DNA from: Acidobacteriota bacterium
Lineage (GTDB): Bacteria; Acidobacteriota; Terriglobia; UBA7540
Reading direction: 5' to 3'
Assembly (NCBI GenBank): GCA_021827245.1
Contig: JAKAWN010000349.1
Location: 1 to 7,133, forward strand
DNA length: 7,133 nucleotides
Shown: positions 5,441 through 7,133 of the stretch, one piece after another
Layout of the letters: the number at the start of each line of letters is the position of its first letter
Position numbering within the stretch: the first letter of the stretch is position 1
The notes under the pieces: generated by a model
Database searches by the model: none
Seen by the model: only the letters and a program-made list of their open reading frames with translations
Told to the model about the DNA's origin: nothing
Program-made: the position numbers and the translations under genes

Positions 5441-7054
5441 TTATGCTGCGGTGGATTTCCTCACAGCGTTGGCTCGTGGTTTGGCGATGGCCTTCTGTGC
5501 GGTCTTGGCTCTTTGCTTCGCGGCGAACTCCTGCTTCACCTTGAGCGCGATGGCGTTGGTGTCTACTTTGTAGAACTGCGCCGCATCGTGCAGCACCTTT
5601 ACGGTATCCGTATCGGTACGCATGGTGAGCAAGATGACTGTCTCCACCAAAATGCGCCCCAGCTTGCTTTCTTCGGCCTTCGGCAGAAACGCTGCCAGCA
5701 GTTTCGCTGGCGAGCCGGTGTCCTTCGGCTGGCCGATCTCATGCTGCCGGATGAGGATGGCGAGTTTGCGCTCGTCCAGCATGGCAGTCAGCCGTTCGAC
5801 CGTAAACAGCAGGTCGCGCTTCATCAGCCGCACGGGAACCGCTTCGCCGATGGCATTGAGAACGCGCATTCCGGTGGTCTGCGCGATTGCCTCTTCGCGG
5901 CGGCGCTTTTCCTGCTCGGCCTTAAATGCGGCGTCAGCGTGGTTGCGTTGTTGCTGCCGCTTCGGGCGATGGATCGGGCATTCGGGATTGGCGCAGACTT
6001 TTTTCGTCTCGCCCTTCTCTGTGCCTTCGGTGACGATGGCCTCGGAGGTATATTTGCACGTCTTGTATTCAGGCCAGTCGCGCTGCTCCTTCTTCTGAGG
6101 CTTGTCTTGCCGGATTTCGACGTACTTATTCCGTGGAATGACCGGGCTACCTTCGGCGGGTTTGCCGTAGGCGGTGCTGATCTGTACCAGTTTCGGTTTG
6201 GCGGCGACGGTCTGCTTCACGAAGGCGTCCACCTTGGTTTGGTAGCATTTTGGATCGCTGCATGAATCGGGCTGGTTGGCTCCGATTTCGGCAAAGAGCA
6301 GCGTGTTGTGGCCGGTACGCTTTGGGCAATCGACGCAGGAACCGGCCTCGGGCACAAGCTGCGCGTCCTCTTTCGAGAACGGCGCGGCGGCAAGCTCCAG
6401 CAGAATGTTGTGTTCAATCCACTGTTGGAGATGGCGGATGGGCAGCAGAATGCGCTTCGACTTGCTGTCATTGCCGTAGGCTTCCTGATAGCAGGCGGCG
6501 AGGGCCTGCTCCTGCTGCTCCGGTTGGAGCTTCGCCAGCAAGAGCGCATGGCCTACGCCGATCTCGTCTTTCGAGAAGGCTTCGACGACGGCAGGCGCAA
6601 GTTGCGCCAAGCGAACGCGGGCGAGTACATATCCCGGAGATTTGCCGCACTTGGCGGCAATTTGTTCGATGGAATACTTCGGCTCGTCGAGCGCCAAAAG
6701 CCGAACGTAGCCGGTCGCCTCGTCCAGCGGATGCACGTCGCGCCGTTGCAGGTTCTCCACGATGCTGACTTCGACTGCTTGCGCATCGCTGAGCTCCGCG
6801 ATGCGGACAGGGACGTATTCCAGCCCGGCCCGTTGCGCCGCGCGATAACGCCGCGCTTCGGCTACGATCTCGTAACTGTGTCCTCCTTTGGGTCGAACTA
6901 CCAGCGGGGAGAGCACGCCCTGCGCCTTAATGGACTCCGCGAGTTCATCAAGTGCCTTCTCGTCAAACGTGGTGCGGGGGTTCGATGCCGACTCCGTGAG
7001 ACTCAGGATCGGCAGGTTGCGATATTCCGATTGCGATTGCACTGCGGTAGTCAT
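5441..7054 (-). CDS. ParB/RepB/Spo0J-family protein with cysteine-rich C-terminal region
   Basis: A 537-residue protein. Residues 10-115 form a ParB N-terminal domain: LPILSLTESASNPRTTFDEKALDELAESIKAQGVLSPLVVRP, then AEARRYRAAQRAG at 65-77 and ENLQRRDVHPLDEA at 100-113. A helix-turn-helix follows (SIEQIAAKCGKSPGYVLARVRL at 128-149). The C-terminal half has two cysteine groups, C240/C243/C265/C270 and C333/C354/C359, probably metal-binding, and ends in a lysine/alanine-rich tail. ParB proteins bind parS-like sites and slide as CTP-dependent clamps in plasmid or chromosome partition; related long cysteine-containing versions occur on plasmids and islands. The box usually written GERRxRAA reads EARRYRAA, so the canonical glutamate is replaced. 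I chose the ATG at 7052-7054 because AAGGAG stands about eight bases upstream; the frame extends to 7111 without a comparable signal. No parA is in the window, so partition function is unproven; a transcriptional or nuclease-like role is possible. Confidence 0.88.
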   Translation of the reverse strand: MTTAVQSQSEYRNLPILSLTESASNPRTTFDEKALDELAESIKAQGVLSPLVVRPKGGHSYEIVAEARRYRAAQRAGLEYVPVRIAELSDAQAVEVSIVENLQRRDVHPLDEATGYVRLLALDEPKYSIEQIAAKCGKSPGYVLARVRLAQLAPAVVEAFSKDEIGVGHALLLAKLQPEQQEQALAACYQEAYGNDSKSKRILLPIRHLQQWIEHNILLELAAAPFSKEDAQLVPEAGSCVDCPKRTGHNTLLFAEIGANQPDSCSDPKCYQTKVDAFVKQTVAAKPKLVQISTAYGKPAEGSPVIPRNKYVEIRQDKPQKKEQRDWPEYKTCKYTSEAIVTEGTEKGETKKVCANPECPIHRPKRQQQRNHADAAFKAEQEKRRREEAIAQTTGMRVLNAIGEAVPVRLMKRDLLFTVERLTAMLDERKLAILIRQHEIGQPKDTGSPAKLLAAFLPKAEESKLGRILVETVILLTMRTDTDTVKVLHDAAQFYKVDTNAIALKVKQEFAAKQRAKTAQKAIAKPRANAVRKSTAA

Positions 7055-7070
7055 TGCGATTCTCCTTGTG

Positions 7071-7087
7071 CGCCGGTAAAACCGGCG
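7071..7087 (-). promoter_or_regulatory. Hairpin/palindrome in the leader of the ParB-like gene
   Basis: CGCCGGT and ACCGGCG form a perfect seven-base stem around three bases, ending three to four bases before the AAGGAG ribosome binding site of the ParB-like gene. As RNA it could hinder ribosome access; as DNA it is a 17-bp palindrome suited to a dimeric repressor, possibly the ParB-like protein itself. Which of these applies cannot be told from the sequence. No clear promoter was identified in the remaining bases up to 7133. Confidence 0.45.
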
Positions 7088-7133
7088 AGGTGTAGTGAAT
7101 GAAAGAGTCATACGGTAAAGAGCTAGCGACCCA

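Noticed and set aside
5513..7102. Long plus-strand open frames opposite the ParB-like gene (250 and 264 residues)
   Set aside because: They are antisense to a gene with clear domains, a ribosome binding site and a terminator, have low-complexity composition, and show no recognisable motifs. They arise from the GC-biased codon use of the real gene.
7055..7111. Longer N-terminus for the ParB-like protein
   Set aside because: The extra residues are translated from the leader hairpin and ribosome binding site, and the ATG at 7054 has a much better signal.

Overview
The window suggests a moderately GC-rich, free-living bacterium. The ParB-like protein with clustered cysteines, the BCS1-type AAA+ ATPase and the IS110-family element would fit an Acidobacteriota or Planctomycetota-like genome or plasmid. 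That assignment is an impression from protein style only; there is no rRNA or other marker gene. No tRNA, rRNA or CRISPR array was seen.

Layout. (1) Bases 1-209 hold no confident gene, only a possible 24-residue ORF overlapping the end of the next gene. (2) Bases 210-1532 (minus) encode a BCS1-like AAA+ ATPase with an unrecognised N-terminal half. (3) The intergenic region 1533-1645 carries two 16-bp copies of one sequence in inverted orientation (15/16 match), a good operator candidate. (4) Bases 1646-2617 (plus) encode a helix-turn-helix/WYL-domain regulator transcribed divergently from the ATPase. (5) The regulator's stop codon directly abuts the start of a PD-(D/E)XK nuclease-like gene (2618 on). 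This gene appears split by a frameshift near 3414-3466; the rest runs to 3896 in another frame. (6) Bases 3897-4078 are non-coding and rich in short palindromes. (7) Bases 4079-5323 are an apparently complete IS110-family element of IS1111-like layout: intact DEDD transposase on the minus strand, perfect 15-bp inverted repeats, a very short end upstream of the transposase and a long structured non-coding end downstream. The long end is where a bridge RNA would be expected. (8) Bases 5383-5417 are a strong intrinsic terminator for the last gene. (9) Bases 5441-7054 (minus) encode a ParB/Spo0J-like protein with two cysteine clusters, with a hairpin just upstream of its ribosome binding site.

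How the genes may work together. The AAA+ ATPase, WYL regulator and PD-(D/E)XK protein look like one compact accessory module under shared control: regulator and nuclease form a tight operon, and the ATPase is divergent across the probable operator. WYL regulators often control phage-defence and DNA-damage loci and PD-(D/E)XK proteins are common effectors, so a defence or stress role is a reasonable inference, but nothing in the sequence proves it. The frameshift suggests the nuclease may be inactivated in this copy. The nearby IS and ParB-like gene agree with a plasmid, integrated element or genomic island, but no ParA, replication or integrase gene is visible.
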